DNA from: Rhizoclosmatium globosum
Taxonomy: Eukaryota; Chytridiomycota; Chytridiomycetes; Chytridiales; Chytriomycetaceae
Assembly: GCA_002104985.1 (NCBI GenBank)
Contig: MCGO01000039.1
Location: 310,001-374,000, forward strand
Direction of reading: 5' to 3'
Length of the DNA stretch: 64,000 nt
Part shown: piece by piece, positions 1 to 11,312 of the stretch
Layout of the letters: every line of letters begins with the position of its first letter
How positions within the stretch are numbered: position 1 is the stretch's first letter
Notes under the pieces: model-generated
Databases searched by the model: none
The model's input: the letters and a program-made list of their open reading frames with translations, nothing else
Told to the model about the DNA's origin: nothing
Position numbers and translations under genes: made by a program

Positions 1-723
1 TTGGATGGAGGTGTAGACGAGTAATATGACGATCCATTTGAGGTAGGTGCGATACGAGACGAGGAGAGAGCAGGGCTTTTTATAGTTGAAGATGCAAGTG
101 AGGGACTCTTTCCATTGGATTTTGTTGTGGGTGAGATGGTTGAAGGTGCAGTAGCCTGTTTAAACAGTGCGCGCACTTCCTTATCTCCCGTCTTTTCAAT
201 CAACCACGCAACTGCACCATCCATGTCTCCATTTGCCTGTTGTTTTTGGTGTAAAGCAAAAAGCACAGTGATCAGTCACGGAAACAAGCAATCCCTGTGA
301 GACACCCCACTCACTTCCATCAACGCCCGTAAGTTCAAAGATTCGTCCTTGAAACCCATACTGTTCAATTCCTTCAGCATTTTTCTCTGCGGATCCTTTT
401 CCTCCTTCTTTCCGTAGATGTCAGCCAGGCGCGTGTTGTCGTGACCCTGGGCGGGGATGGAATCAGTTGTGACCCAGTCGATTGCCTGTTGCACGCGGCC
501 ACCTGCTCTTGCAAGTGCTGTATAGTTGATTTGCGGAGTTAGAAGCGAGTATTGTACTGAGAGTGCGGCATGTGTAGATACCCAAGCGATTCTTTGCGAC
601 ATCATTGAGGCCCATGGAAGCCATCTATCCACCAAAGAGGTTAAATAAGAGAAGGAGGAAGAGAAAGGAGAGCAAGAGTACCAGCTTCATCTGCTGCGGA
701 AAGTCCTCGTTTTGGAAATCCAT
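1..723 (-). CDS. Tandem UBA-domain protein, C-terminus beyond window edge
   Basis: Four exons fit in frame: 723-682, 624-582, 517-315 and 236 to the edge. The introns have GT-AG ends, and the second carries a CTAAC branch-like site. The spliced product shows two ubiquitin-associated (UBA) three-helix domains. The first has the MASMGL loop and an AGGRVQQAIDWV third helix; the second has LNSMGFKDESLNLRALME followed by GDMDGAVAWLIEK. Between them is a charged linker of roughly 25 residues. After the second UBA the protein becomes Ser/Thr/Pro-rich and runs off the window. UBA domains bind ubiquitin, so a role as a ubiquitin receptor or adaptor is likely, but no catalytic or UBL domain is visible and the family cannot be named. 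The start at 723 is the first in-frame ATG and lies only 48 nt from the divergent peptidase ATG. Confidence 0.75.
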
Positions 724-771
724 TTCTTTGTTAGTTTGTTTTTTCAGTGAGTGAGTGAGAGAAACAAGGAA

Positions 772-3700
772 ATGATGTCCCGATCGCGGAGCACAACAAC
801 CACCACATCGGCAACAGCACACGCCCAAGCTGGATCAGACGACATCGAGGGCGGGTTCAGCGACACGGCCCCGCTCGTTGGAATTGCGGCTGGGCCAAAG
901 CGGAGCAGCAGCAATGACGATTCGGACGACAACATTGGTCTCGATTCAAATAACAAGGATATCATTCGGAGGTTCAAGTTTAATGTACGGCCTGTTTGCT
1001 TTTTAACTTTAACTTGGCTGTTGGTGGGGACTAATCTCGTGTGTACTTACATAGTCGATTCGTGGTCGATTCGTGCAGACCCTGAGGAGTCCCGCAACTG
1101 TTCTTGCTCTGCTTGCCCTGCTGCTCGTTGCTGTTGTTGCTTTGTCCGTGCAGAAACCAGAGGGCGAAGAGATGGATCAAGTAAAACTATCCAAATGAAA
1201 CAATCCTCCTTCATACTTACTCTTCTTTGAAATCAACACAGACTGCGGCTGAGGGTGCGAATAAACTGCTGCCTTTCGACATGGATGCTTTGCACTCGTC
1301 ATTGTTTACTCCGGAATTGGCGACGAGGGAATGGGTCTCAGGAGGTGTGTGATCCCCCTTGTGCTGTTCAAAGCACACGCGCCACTTGTGCCAACATATT
1401 ACTGACCACATGCGACTTTGGAATTAGATAAAGATGGAACATATCTTGTGAAGGATGCTTCTTCAAATTTGGTGCTTCATCATGTGGATACAAAAGAAAC
1501 CACTATAATAGCAGCCCAAGCGGACCTCGTCATTGACGTACGTGCATCCTTCGATATTTGCAGTCGAATATCAAAACTAAATTCCTGTATAAAGCATGCC
1601 ATCCTCCAATACTCAAAGTACATTCTTTCACCAACACTCAAGCATATTCTCTTTGCGTCCAACCTCGAAAAACGATGGCGACATTCCTATTTTGGAACGT
1701 ACCACATCTACGACGTCGAAAAAAAGACACTCAAACTCTTGACCGTCAAAGACGACACCCCCGCCTCCACAACGCCTCCAAAACGTGACACAACAACTTC
1801 AGATCCCCAAGACTTTCCCGGCAAAGGAAAAATCAACCTCGCCCTCTTCAGCCCCTCCGGCGAAACCGTCGCCTGGATCCGCGACAACAACATGTTCCTC
1901 ACCTCAACCACAACCGAAACCGAAGTCCAACTAACAACCGACGGCTCCTTCGACACCATGAACGGCATCGCCGACTGGGTCTACGAAGAAGAAGTCCTTT
2001 CCACATCCCAAGCCATGTGGTTCAGCCCCGACGGCTCCAAACTCGCATACCTGAAATTCAGGGACGATAAAGTACCCAGTTACAAAGTCCAGCTCTTCTT
2101 CCATGAGAGTGGGGACGGACAGCAGTACCCTGATGAAATCGGGATCAAGTATCCGAAAGCTGGTATGAATAACCCTGTTGTCACGTTGCACATTGCGGAC
2201 CCGAGCGCGACGAGTGCAAGTGCGAGGGATATTCCGATTGCGTATACGCCTGTGGAGAGTGTGTTTCCGGATGATGATCGGTTGATTGTGGAGTGTAAGT
2301 GGTTGTTGGAGGGGGATGCGTTGATGGTAAGGATGATGAATCGGGTGCAGGATCATCAGAGGTTGTTTTTGATAAAAGCGCCGGAAGCTGGGAATGCAAA
2401 TGGGACTTGGATTGGGACGCTTGTGAGGGATGAGAAGAGTGTGGATGGGGCTTGGTTGACCTCGCTTGTGAGTTTCGTGTTTCTTTGTTACGTTTGAATT
2501 CTCAGATTGGTGTTTTAGCTTCAGCCTATTCATGTTTTGCCAAAGTCGGCTTCGCGGGCGACGCCGTCGTATCTTGAGTTGGCAGAAGATTCAACGGGAC
2601 ACGTTCATATTGCTCATTATAACTCCATTTCGGCAAAAGTGCCGTCAACATGGCTCACCAAGGGCGATTTTGAAGTCACTTCGATTGTGCATGTGGATTC
2701 TGAGCGGGGTGTTGTGTATTATATGGCAACAAAGGAGGGATCAATGCAACGGCACTTGTACAGTGTCAAGCTTGGAAGTGTATGGGGAAGCTCAACGAAG
2801 TTGACACCGCCAAAGGGTGTGAATTGGCCTGCGAGTGTGCCGTCCTGGAAGTTGGAAGGAGGTGGCGAAGATGGTGGGATACTGAACGGAGAAGTTGGGT
2901 GGTATGATGTCAGTTTCTCGAAAGGCGGTGGATTCTTTTTATGCACATACTCTGGTCCTGATGTCCCCTTCCAAAAGATTGTGTCTCTATATGATTCAGG
3001 TATGGCTTTGACGCTGTTCCCTGCAATTCACTTACGCGTTCACATATTCTTCTGAACAGCACTCAACTTCCCCTTCAAAACCAATGAAAAAGCAATGCAG
3101 AACCTTAAAAAGTACGCCATGCCACGGGAGCTCTTCACCACAGTCCCAATCACCAACAATATTCTCCTCAATGCAAAAGTTGTTGTACCGCATGACTTTT
3201 CGCCTTTCTCTGCAAAGAAATATCCAGTTCTGATTAATGTGTATGGTGGACCAAACTCACAAACAGTTGCAATGCGGTATGGTCTGTCGTTTGAAACTGC
3301 TCTTGCTGCAGCAGGATACGTGATAATGTATGTGGACCCTCGAGGAACGTGTTGTAAAGGAAGGGCGTTCAGGACAGTTGTGAGTAAACAGCTGGGGAAG
3401 ATTGAGAGCGCCGATGTTGTTGCTGCTGCTCAGTGGATTGTGGGTCTTGGGTTTGTGGATCCAAGTCGAATTGCAGTTTGGGGTTGGGTGAGTATTGTCG
3501 CTGATGTTTTGATTTGAAGTTAATGGTGTCTTTTACAGAGTTATGGTGGGTTCTTGGCTGCCAAAGTGATTGAACAGAACTCTCCACTAATTCGGACGGG
3601 AATTTCGGTTGCGCCTGTAACTGATTGGAAGTTTTATGGTTTGTGCATTCTGTTGTATTGAGTGAATGTCTGATATATTTTTCCCGTTTAGATTCGGTTT

Positions 3701-4159
3701 ACACGGAACGATACATGAAAACCCCGCTCTTGAATCCCAAGGGATACGAAACCAGTGCAGTCGCCAATATGACAGGTTTCAAAAAAGCAGAGTTTTTGTT
3801 GGTACATGGAACTGGAGATGGTAAGTCACTCCTTTGTTCTTGTAGTTCTCTAATTTGTTTTCATAGACAATGTACACTTTCAAAACTCTCTTTCGTTAAT
3901 ATGGAAATTCACAACGGAACAAGTGCACAATTATCAAGTGCAGTTTTATCCAGACTCTGATCACAGTATGAGTGCAGCTAATGCCTACAATGAACTGTTT
4001 GTGCTGATGCAAAAGTTTTTGGATACAAGGTTTGGAATGGTATCGCCAGCTTCAGGCACTGGTAAGGGCACTAAGACAAAGCGAAGTGGAACTGGACTGG
4101 AGGAGAGGCATGGAATTGTTCCTGGCATTGGATTGGAGTGGGATCTGTTTGGGCCTTAA
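772..4159 (+). CDS. Dipeptidyl peptidase IV family, type II membrane serine peptidase (Ste13/Dap2-like)
   Basis: Removes X-Pro or X-Ala dipeptides from polypeptides; the yeast relatives act in the late Golgi or vacuole. Ten exons fit (772-984, 1079-1180, 1242-1344, 1428-1537, 1595-2467, 2519-2999, 3060-3487, 3539-3638, 3692-3820, 3867-4159) and sum to a 943-residue protein with no frame break. The N-terminus is a hydrophilic Ser/Thr/Asp-rich tail of about 75 residues, then one hydrophobic segment rich in Leu, Ala and Val (exon 2), as in type II membrane peptidases. The beta-propeller carries the family motif DWVYEEEV. The S9 hydrolase domain has a complete triad: Ser in GWSYGG (intron just before the Ser codon at 3539), Asp in GTGDDNVHF and His at 3962-3964 in DSDHSM. 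The exon 4/5 junction is the least certain: that 57-nt intron is in frame and stop-free. I chose the ATG at 772; 775 is also possible. Confidence 0.92.
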
Positions 4160-4249
4160 GCCAATGTAATATACCTTGTTGCATATTAATAAACTGTATT
4201 TGGATAAGGCAGAGGTAGACGTATTAATTTAATTCTGTTCTTGCTTGAA

Positions 4250-7200
4250 ATGGCGGACAACACCACAACGTCCGCACCACCAAAGAAGAGCATTGCGGAT
4301 TTCTTTCGAGCACCAGCCGCCTTGAGAACCGGTGCACCCAAGAGCATCGACGTTCTTAGTGCTGTTGATTTGTGCGAATCGATTGCACAGACAAAGGACA
4401 ACGCCTTGGATTCTGGCGCATCCGATTCGCCAACGCCTGTCCAACCACCTCAAACTATCTCCAAAGTTAACACGGAAGAAGTTGCTGTTGCTCCCGCCGT
4501 CCTTGCACCCATCATCCAACTTCAACAAGAACATCCAATTGCTCAAGCGCCACAACTCCCTCAACCAACAACTACTGCTACACCCTCAGTTCATCCGTTC
4601 TTCAATATAAAGGCCCGGAAGGAGCAGCTTGAGAAGGAGAGACTGGAAAAGGAAATGGCCGAGAAGGTGTCCGAACTCCAAACCCAACAGCAAGAGTCAA
4701 CTGAAGGTAATCGTATGTTCCGCTAACACTCGTGTGCTAAATTAATCTAATGTAGCCCTCAAGATATCCCGGCTCCTCCACAACAGCCGCAACAGAAACC
4801 TAAACGGAAACGTGCCTCAAAGAAGACAACACCTCAGCAACCTCCAGACGAAACTGCCGAGGAAGAAACTGTACCCACTGAAGTTCCAGAGACTGTGAAT
4901 CCTCCAAAACAGAAACGACAAAGGAAAAAGCGCGTCAAGGCTGCTGAGGAATCGAAAGTAGTTGCTATTCCAGGTATACACCGATAGTACTGGTTACTCT
5001 TTGGATTCTGATTCAGAATAACAGATTCTACAACTGTTCCTGTGCCGGTGGCAGATGAACTTGCAGCAGTCCAAGAACAGTCTCAGCAAGCTCCAACAGT
5101 TCCCACAGAATCGAATCTTGGAGAGCGCGATACCTTTTTGTCACAAGAGAATAATTCATCATGCTCTATGCCGGTCGAGGCATTTGTGGAACCCGTTCAG
5201 AACTGTCCTGAGCCTGTTCAAGTTGCAGAACCCAACCTTCCTCTTGATGTTACTACCGAAGAGGAAATTGTATTGCCAACTCCTCCTCGTGTAATTCTCA
5301 AAAATCCACTGCAGTCGACGAAAGTTGTGCATCCTTTCTTTAATTTGGCGGCACAAAAGGAAAAGATATTAAAGAAGGATGTTGCCGTGGCCGAATCTGA
5401 GGAGGAGCTGGAAATTCCTCGAAAAGCACAGACGCTGACAAAAACCTGGAGTCCAATTCTTTAACATCAAAATTGGAGAATGCTGAGGAGAATGTAGAGC
5501 AAAGTGGTCGCCGCAAGTCCAGGCGTGCAGCAACGAAGGCGCCTCTTACTTATTATCCAGCTCTTCCACCTATTGAAGAATTAGATCCTAGCAAAGGGCG
5601 TGAAGCAGGTCGGCCTGTTTATTCCTTTACAGAATTCCTAATCATCCTTCAGAAGGAGACGACTTTAAGCCAATCAAATCCAAATCGAAACGCTCATTGG
5701 CAGCAATACCTTCAGTGGAGAAGCAATCAACGCCCGAACCTGAAATGATCTACAAGCCTCTGACTGATGAGCAGTTGCTCACAGCGAACGCGTTCTTCCT
5801 GTCTGGGCCACAAAGAAAGCTTCAAAAAATGCTCCAGGATCAAGCAAAATTGATGAAAGAAATTCAGGAATCGCAAGCAATCAGTGCTGAATTCTCCAAA
5901 GGGAAGAGCGCGAATCCATTCCTACAACCTCGCCTCTTTACGGCAACAACGTCCTCTTGTTCTACAATCAGCGAACTGAAGGGCCAAACAAATACACTTG
6001 GTCCACTGCAACTGAAGCACCATGGCCTCAATACCCACATACTCCTCTCATTCTTTCTCAATCACATATTTTATCCACCTCCTACATTTCAACTCCGTTT
6101 AAACTGAAATCTCGACCAAGAGAAATCGTGAACGGTGTCGTCCAACTCCTAACTCCTCCCACACCTATCCGTTTGACTTCTTCGAGCACAAAACAACCCA
6201 TGGCACTTCTACCACGAGTTGAATCATTTCTGCGACCCGTGGTAAACCTTCTTCCAAACATGAATCTCAGCGTCCAACATATTCTTGAAACGTGCACGCG
6301 GTTCCAAAGAATCAAAGTTCCTTGTGAAGTGATCAAGAGTTACTTGGTGCGACTGCATAGCGCGGATCGATTGCTCCAACCACCATACTGTGGTGTTTGG
6401 GAAGATATTTTTGAAGGGGCTGCAACAGGGAGGGAGGATGGAATTATCGGCGTTATATGTCGCGACAGGTATTATCAGTCAAGAATTGGTTGGAGAGCTG
6501 GAATAGTGGTAAAAAGGAAAAGAAAGAGGAAGAGAAGCCCTCTATATTGAAGTTCAAGAAACCAAGTTATGGTTTGAGGCGTGTAAAGGGTGACGAAAGG
6601 GACGATGATGACGCGTATGTGTCTGAGGACGATGAGATTGAGGATTCTGAGGAGGATTCCGTTGGGTCGTTTGGGACGGCTTCTGTGCAAGATATTGATG
6701 AGGAAGATGAAGATGATGTATTCCAGCCTTTGAATCGAGTGAAACGTCGGCGGAAAGATTCGTCGCGCGGCGAGCAAAGGAAGAGAAAACAGAAGGACGC
6801 TGATCGGCCTCTTCATTTGCGATTGATTGGGCCTCCTTCAAGTGGTCGTTCTAGTGCAGTTAGGACTGTTGCGGCGGAGTGTGGGTATGATGTGATTGAA
6901 ATCCATTCTGGCCAGAAGAGGACTGGTAAAGATGTGCTAGCTTTACTTGGGGAAGCGACACAGAGTCACGGTGTAGTTATCTCAAATGATGTGGCTTGTG
7001 AAAAGACAGTCGATGTAACGGGTGAGAAAAAGACGGCGCTGGCGAATTTCTTTGCGCCGAGGGCAGTGACAAAGAAGGATGTGCCTGCGAAGGAAAAGAA
7101 AGAAGTTACGGCAGGGAAACGGAAACGACAATTCGTTGTTGACGATGAAGATGACGGTGAAGAAGTAGTGGACATACTCACAACTGAAAATGAATCTGCC

Positions 7201-8558
7201 ATGCAACCGCAGGCGGCACGTCCTTCTCTCATTGTTGTTGAAGATGCGGATATTCTATTTGAACAAGATAAAGGATTCTGGGCAGCAATGTGGTCTATTA
7301 TGGAAGTTAGCAAGCGGCCTATCGTATTTATATGTTCTGGTGAGTCTGTTTATGGCCATATTGTCTACTTAATTCTTTGGCAGAGGACCCAATCTCATGC
7401 CAAAACCTTCAAATCCCACCCAACCTTCTCACAAACCTTAGCAACGCGTCCATACGAATTTACTTTTCCACGCCAAAGCCATTAGAACTCTTTTGCTATT
7501 TGCATCTGCACCTTCTTCGTCGCGGCTGTTGGATTGATCACAATCAGCTTCTTGAGCTTGTAAAACAAAATAACTGTGATGTAAGAAGATGTCTTGGACA
7601 GGTTGAGTTTCAATGCGCGCTTGATAGAGTTGACATCAAGGAGGAGGATGTGGATACTATAACGGTGGTTGAAGCTTCGTGTGATGAAGAGGAACGGTTA
7701 TTCACGTTTCAGGTCTGCGAGGACTTGTTTGTTGGCGGACAAGATCCAGAGGGTATCATCGACAGCGTCTCAGTAATTGAAGCTGATGAACTGGAGAGGC
7801 TTGCTTGGTGCGCAGACATGACAGCTGGATTTGACTATCTCTTGACAAGTGTTCATAATCAAGTGGCGAAATTAGATGCAATGACGTCGCATGTAACTTG
7901 TACAGATGATGTTCCTGGAGCTTATCCTTTGCTTTTGGGAGAGTATAGCCGTCATGGTCCTACGTTGAACGAAATGAATGTGTTGCTTGAGAGTGTGTCA
8001 CTACGCGAATCTTGTGCACGCAAGTTTCGAGAAGTGTTGGAAGAGGCTTTAGAAAAAGAGCCAGAAGTGGAAAACGACATGGATGAAGAAGATGAGGATG
8101 TATCTAGCAAATGTGCTCACCGTAATCTAGTGTAAGTTTCTGCAAATTTGTATGTAAAACTGATGTCTATCAAGTACCATGCGATTTCCATCCCTTCCTC
8201 GTGCGTTCCTGTCCGATGCGATAAAACAAACACATCAAAATTCTATGCCACATGAGTATTGGCCATATCTGACCGAAATGTGTAGGTGGGACAATCAAGA
8301 GCAGTATGAAAAGAATCTGAAGGAGCAACAAGAGAATCAAGAGGTTAGTCTGGCGAGACTGATGCAGAAAAGGCTGTTGGGAATACCAAGAAGGATAGGT
8401 TGTTGGCTTTGAGTCTGAATCGGCAAGAGCGGAGTGGAAAACGAACAACACGATCAGGCAAGAATAATCCTACCTTTGTGCGACATTTTGAAATGGTGTT
8501 GGGTGAAAGGGAAGCATTGAGAGTTGTTGAGTTGAGAGGAAATGGGTTAACAGTATAA
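4250..8558 (+). CDS. ELG1: ATAD5/Elg1-like AAA+ RFC-like subunit (PCNA unloader)
   Basis: Elg1/ATAD5 replaces Rfc1 in an RFC-like complex that unloads PCNA from replicated chromatin. Five exons (4250-4706, 4756-4973, 5025-7339, 7384-8131, 8175-8558) give 1375 residues if six single missing bases are allowed, near 4758, 5424, 5638, 5939, 6452 and 8348. The N-terminus has a PIP-like box (KKSIADFF), then two copies of a HPFFN motif followed by charged helices, as in Elg1 proteins. NPFLQPR and EAPWP motifs precede the AAA+ core. The P-loop reads GPPSSGRSS and is followed by an ATAD5-like stretch (GYDVIEIHSGQKRTGKDVL). Walker B is SLIVVEDAD. A second PIP-like motif (KKTALANFF) sits in an acidic insertion within the ATPase. 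The C-terminal part matches RFC lid and collar helices (NNCDVRRCLGQVEF). The Walker A lysine is replaced by arginine. The frame breaks look like sequence error, since conserved motifs continue on both sides. Confidence 0.85.
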
Positions 8559-8669
8559 ATTAACTTCAACTCTATAATTTTGAGTTTGCAGTGTTGTAAT
8601 AAATATGATATCCTGTTCTTGCAGTTGTGGAGGTGATTTTGACAGGTTTTTGGAATTGTCACTCGAATT

Positions 8670-10987
8670 ATGCTCCAAACAACGAATCGCATGGCAGCAC
8701 CAGCGGCCCCAGTGCAACTCCCAATGGATGTGCCGGAGATAAATGATTTAGCAAAACAAATGGAGCTGCCAGAAGGAGCCGGCACTGCAACGAAGGCGTC
8801 AGCAGCGAGAGGCGCGTCAAGTTTGACATCACTGCATCTTCCCGGTTCACTCGTATCCGCCGATTCCGTTTCACCCCTCCTTTGGGCATTTGCGAGTTTT
8901 GGAGACGCGCGAACTGTCCCTGTTTCGAGCCAAGTCGTGAAAGCATTTCAAAGTTCACAAAACCAAAGTCAAACAGTGTTTCAGCTCGGACTCGCTTCAG
9001 CTGGTTCACTTGAGCGAGCGCGTGATACTGCTGTATTCAAGCGTGCTGCACAGGAGACATGTATTCATACTGCTGATGCTCAGTTATGGGATGTACCTGA
9101 GCATTTGGCTCAGCTTGGTAGGTTTCGCATTATTCTTTGCAATCATTTTATGAACAATTTTACAGGTGGCGTGAATCCTGGTGCTGCGGATTCTCCAAGT
9201 GTCGCGTCATTCAGTTCACGTGTTTCAGCAGGTTTGCAGTTTGCCTCTGTCTCTCATTTGCAAAGAAATGCAAAGCAAAGGTAAATTCCCCACGAAAGCG
9301 TAGGCTATACCCGTGACTAATGAATTATCTGATTAGAAAACCGGTTGACTCAGCACCACCCCTTCCTCCTCGAAAGGACACACGATCTTCATCCAGAGAG
9401 GTCACTTACGTGGCACCATCTATTCCCAGACTCTTTGTTCAACGTTTGTGCTCTTTTGCTCATGAATAATATTTATGAACTTACTGTGAATTATTGTAGT
9501 GGTTGACTTGCGCATCAAAAACTCTGCCCAGGTTTACAATGTCCATTGCACCATTCAAGTTGGATCGCAAGTGTTTTTCAGTGGCCCATTGCCACTTGCT
9601 CAAGAATCAAAAAAAGGCTTTGGGCTGGTCATAAGTCCTCGCGAAGGCTTTGTTTTGTAAGCTAGAATTTATCTTCCAAAACCATCTAACCAACGTCACG
9701 TTAAACAGCGACATTCCCTCCATCGAGCCACCATCACCCTACCCAATCCTAATCCAGATCCACAAGGGTCCACCACCACCAAACACAATCCTGTCTTCTC
9801 TACAACAAACCCCACAAAAACCAATCACCCTCTCCCAAACAGCTCCATCAACAACCAAGCGACACCGCAGAAAGCGCTCAAATGACTCAGTCGCCCAATC
9901 TATCGCCTCTATTTCATCCACCTTCAACACAATGAAGACAAACCTCATGCGCGGAATGCGTGGTGGAAACACTTCTTCTACTGGTGGAGAACGTGGCACA
10001 GGAATTGAGTCTCGCCGCATGACACTGAACATCAGCAGTCCCTTCCGAAAACAGACAAACTCCCAAACTTCCACCCCGTCTTCATCCTCAAGTGCCAACC
10101 AGGCTGCGCCTGCCGCTGAACCAAACTACTCGATCCCATGTTACCATGGGCCAACGACTCTTGCCAAATCAGAATCACAGTTGAATTTGTTTCACTTGTC
10201 ATCTTCTGCGGCAGATGACGTTGATGCGCCGCAGATTCCTGAAACGTTGTTGGGACAGGTAGTTCTGATTCCACAATTGCCGGTTGTGGGCCAAAAAGCT
10301 ACGTTTGAGAAGGTTGTGTACATGGTTGAGCCGGAGGGATCGTTTGGACTAAGTGGATTGAAGCTCTCTGGTATGGGTAAAGGAGAGAAGGAGGTTGCTC
10401 TCGTTGGAGTTCAAGTTGGAATGGTGTTGGATGAAATGTGGCCTCTTATCGTTGCCGTAAGTTGTTTTTGTGTATTTTTACGTTGAACTGTATTAATGAA
10501 GCAGAGTAGATTCCAACTGTGGAGTACTCCACGTTTTTGAACTTCCAGAAGCGAGTCGGTGGGGGTGGCGGGGTGAGTGCTAACGGAATAAGCGTGTTCT
10601 CATCACTCACCTACATTAGATTTGGAAAAAGTATTGGGTAGTTATTGAAAAGGGGATAATGCATGTATATGATTTCGAATACAAGGAGGTTCGTTAACAG
10701 CACCCACTTAGCCACAAACTGACAATCGACAGACTAAGCCAATTATTTCATGGCTCCCAATTCAATCACATCTCGTGAAGACGTCAAGGCCAGATCCAGA
10801 CGAAATGTGTGCCATGAATTGTCTACAACTTGACTTTTCTGTTCCGTTTGTGGACGAAGAAGAGCTTGGAGATCAAGAAACAAAATGGAGGGAATCTGTA
10901 GTAGAGCAAAATGGAGTTGTGTATGTGACGGCGGAGAGTAAAGAGCAGTTGGTTGAGTTGGAGGAAGTGTTGAAGGAGTTTCTTTAG
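8670..10987 (+). CDS. C-terminal PH-domain protein, possibly anillin-like
   Basis: Eight exons (8670-9117, 9166-9280, 9337-9443, 9500-9656, 9709-10456, 10510-10572, 10620-10688, 10733-10987) sum exactly to 653 residues. The first third has no recognised domain. Exon 4 begins a beta-rich segment (VVDLRIKNSAQVYN...) that is interrupted by a Ser/Thr-rich basic insert encoded at about 9780-10110 and then resumes. The C-terminus has pleckstrin-homology hallmarks: a WKKYWVVIEKGIMHVYD strand pair and a closing helix (SKEQLVELEEVLKEFL). A C2-like or anillin-homology region followed by a terminal PH domain would resemble the Mid1/Bud4/anillin scaffolds of the cell cortex, but the similarity of the middle region is weak and that name is an inference. 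No frame break was found. The 7th exon donor is the weak form GTTCGT. Confidence 0.6.
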
Positions 10988-11312
10988 TAGTTTATCTTGA
11001 GCCTTTTCCGTATCATTGTGCAGGCTTCAATATAGAATAGTTTTTATTCGAAACAATTTGATTGGAAGGGGTTGGGATTGACCATCACGATGACTAACAC
11101 AATGACAGGACAATGACGTCGTTTCTGCAGTAACTTCTAGTCCCAACAAAGTACAGTGGCAAATAGGGGCAAAAAGGGGCGTGAGAAAGTGCATTTTTCC
11201 GTTTGCGAACACCGATGAGCCCCCAGCACAGCCCCCAACCAACACGTCAAAAACAAAAAAAGCAACACTCACAAATCCCCTAATTTTTCAACTCCAACCA
11301 CATCCGCCACCA
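10988..11312. other. Intergenic region upstream of ATPase copy 1
   Basis: These 325 bases separate the PH-domain gene from the first ATPase. I see no coding potential supported by motif or splicing. The segment just before the ATG is pyrimidine- and CCAAC-rich, as expected for a promoter and 5' leader. No TATA box or known operator could be assigned. Confidence 0.4.

Noticed and set aside
751..771. GTG start upstream of the peptidase ATG
   Set aside because: Non-ATG initiation is not needed; two ATG codons follow at 772 and 775.
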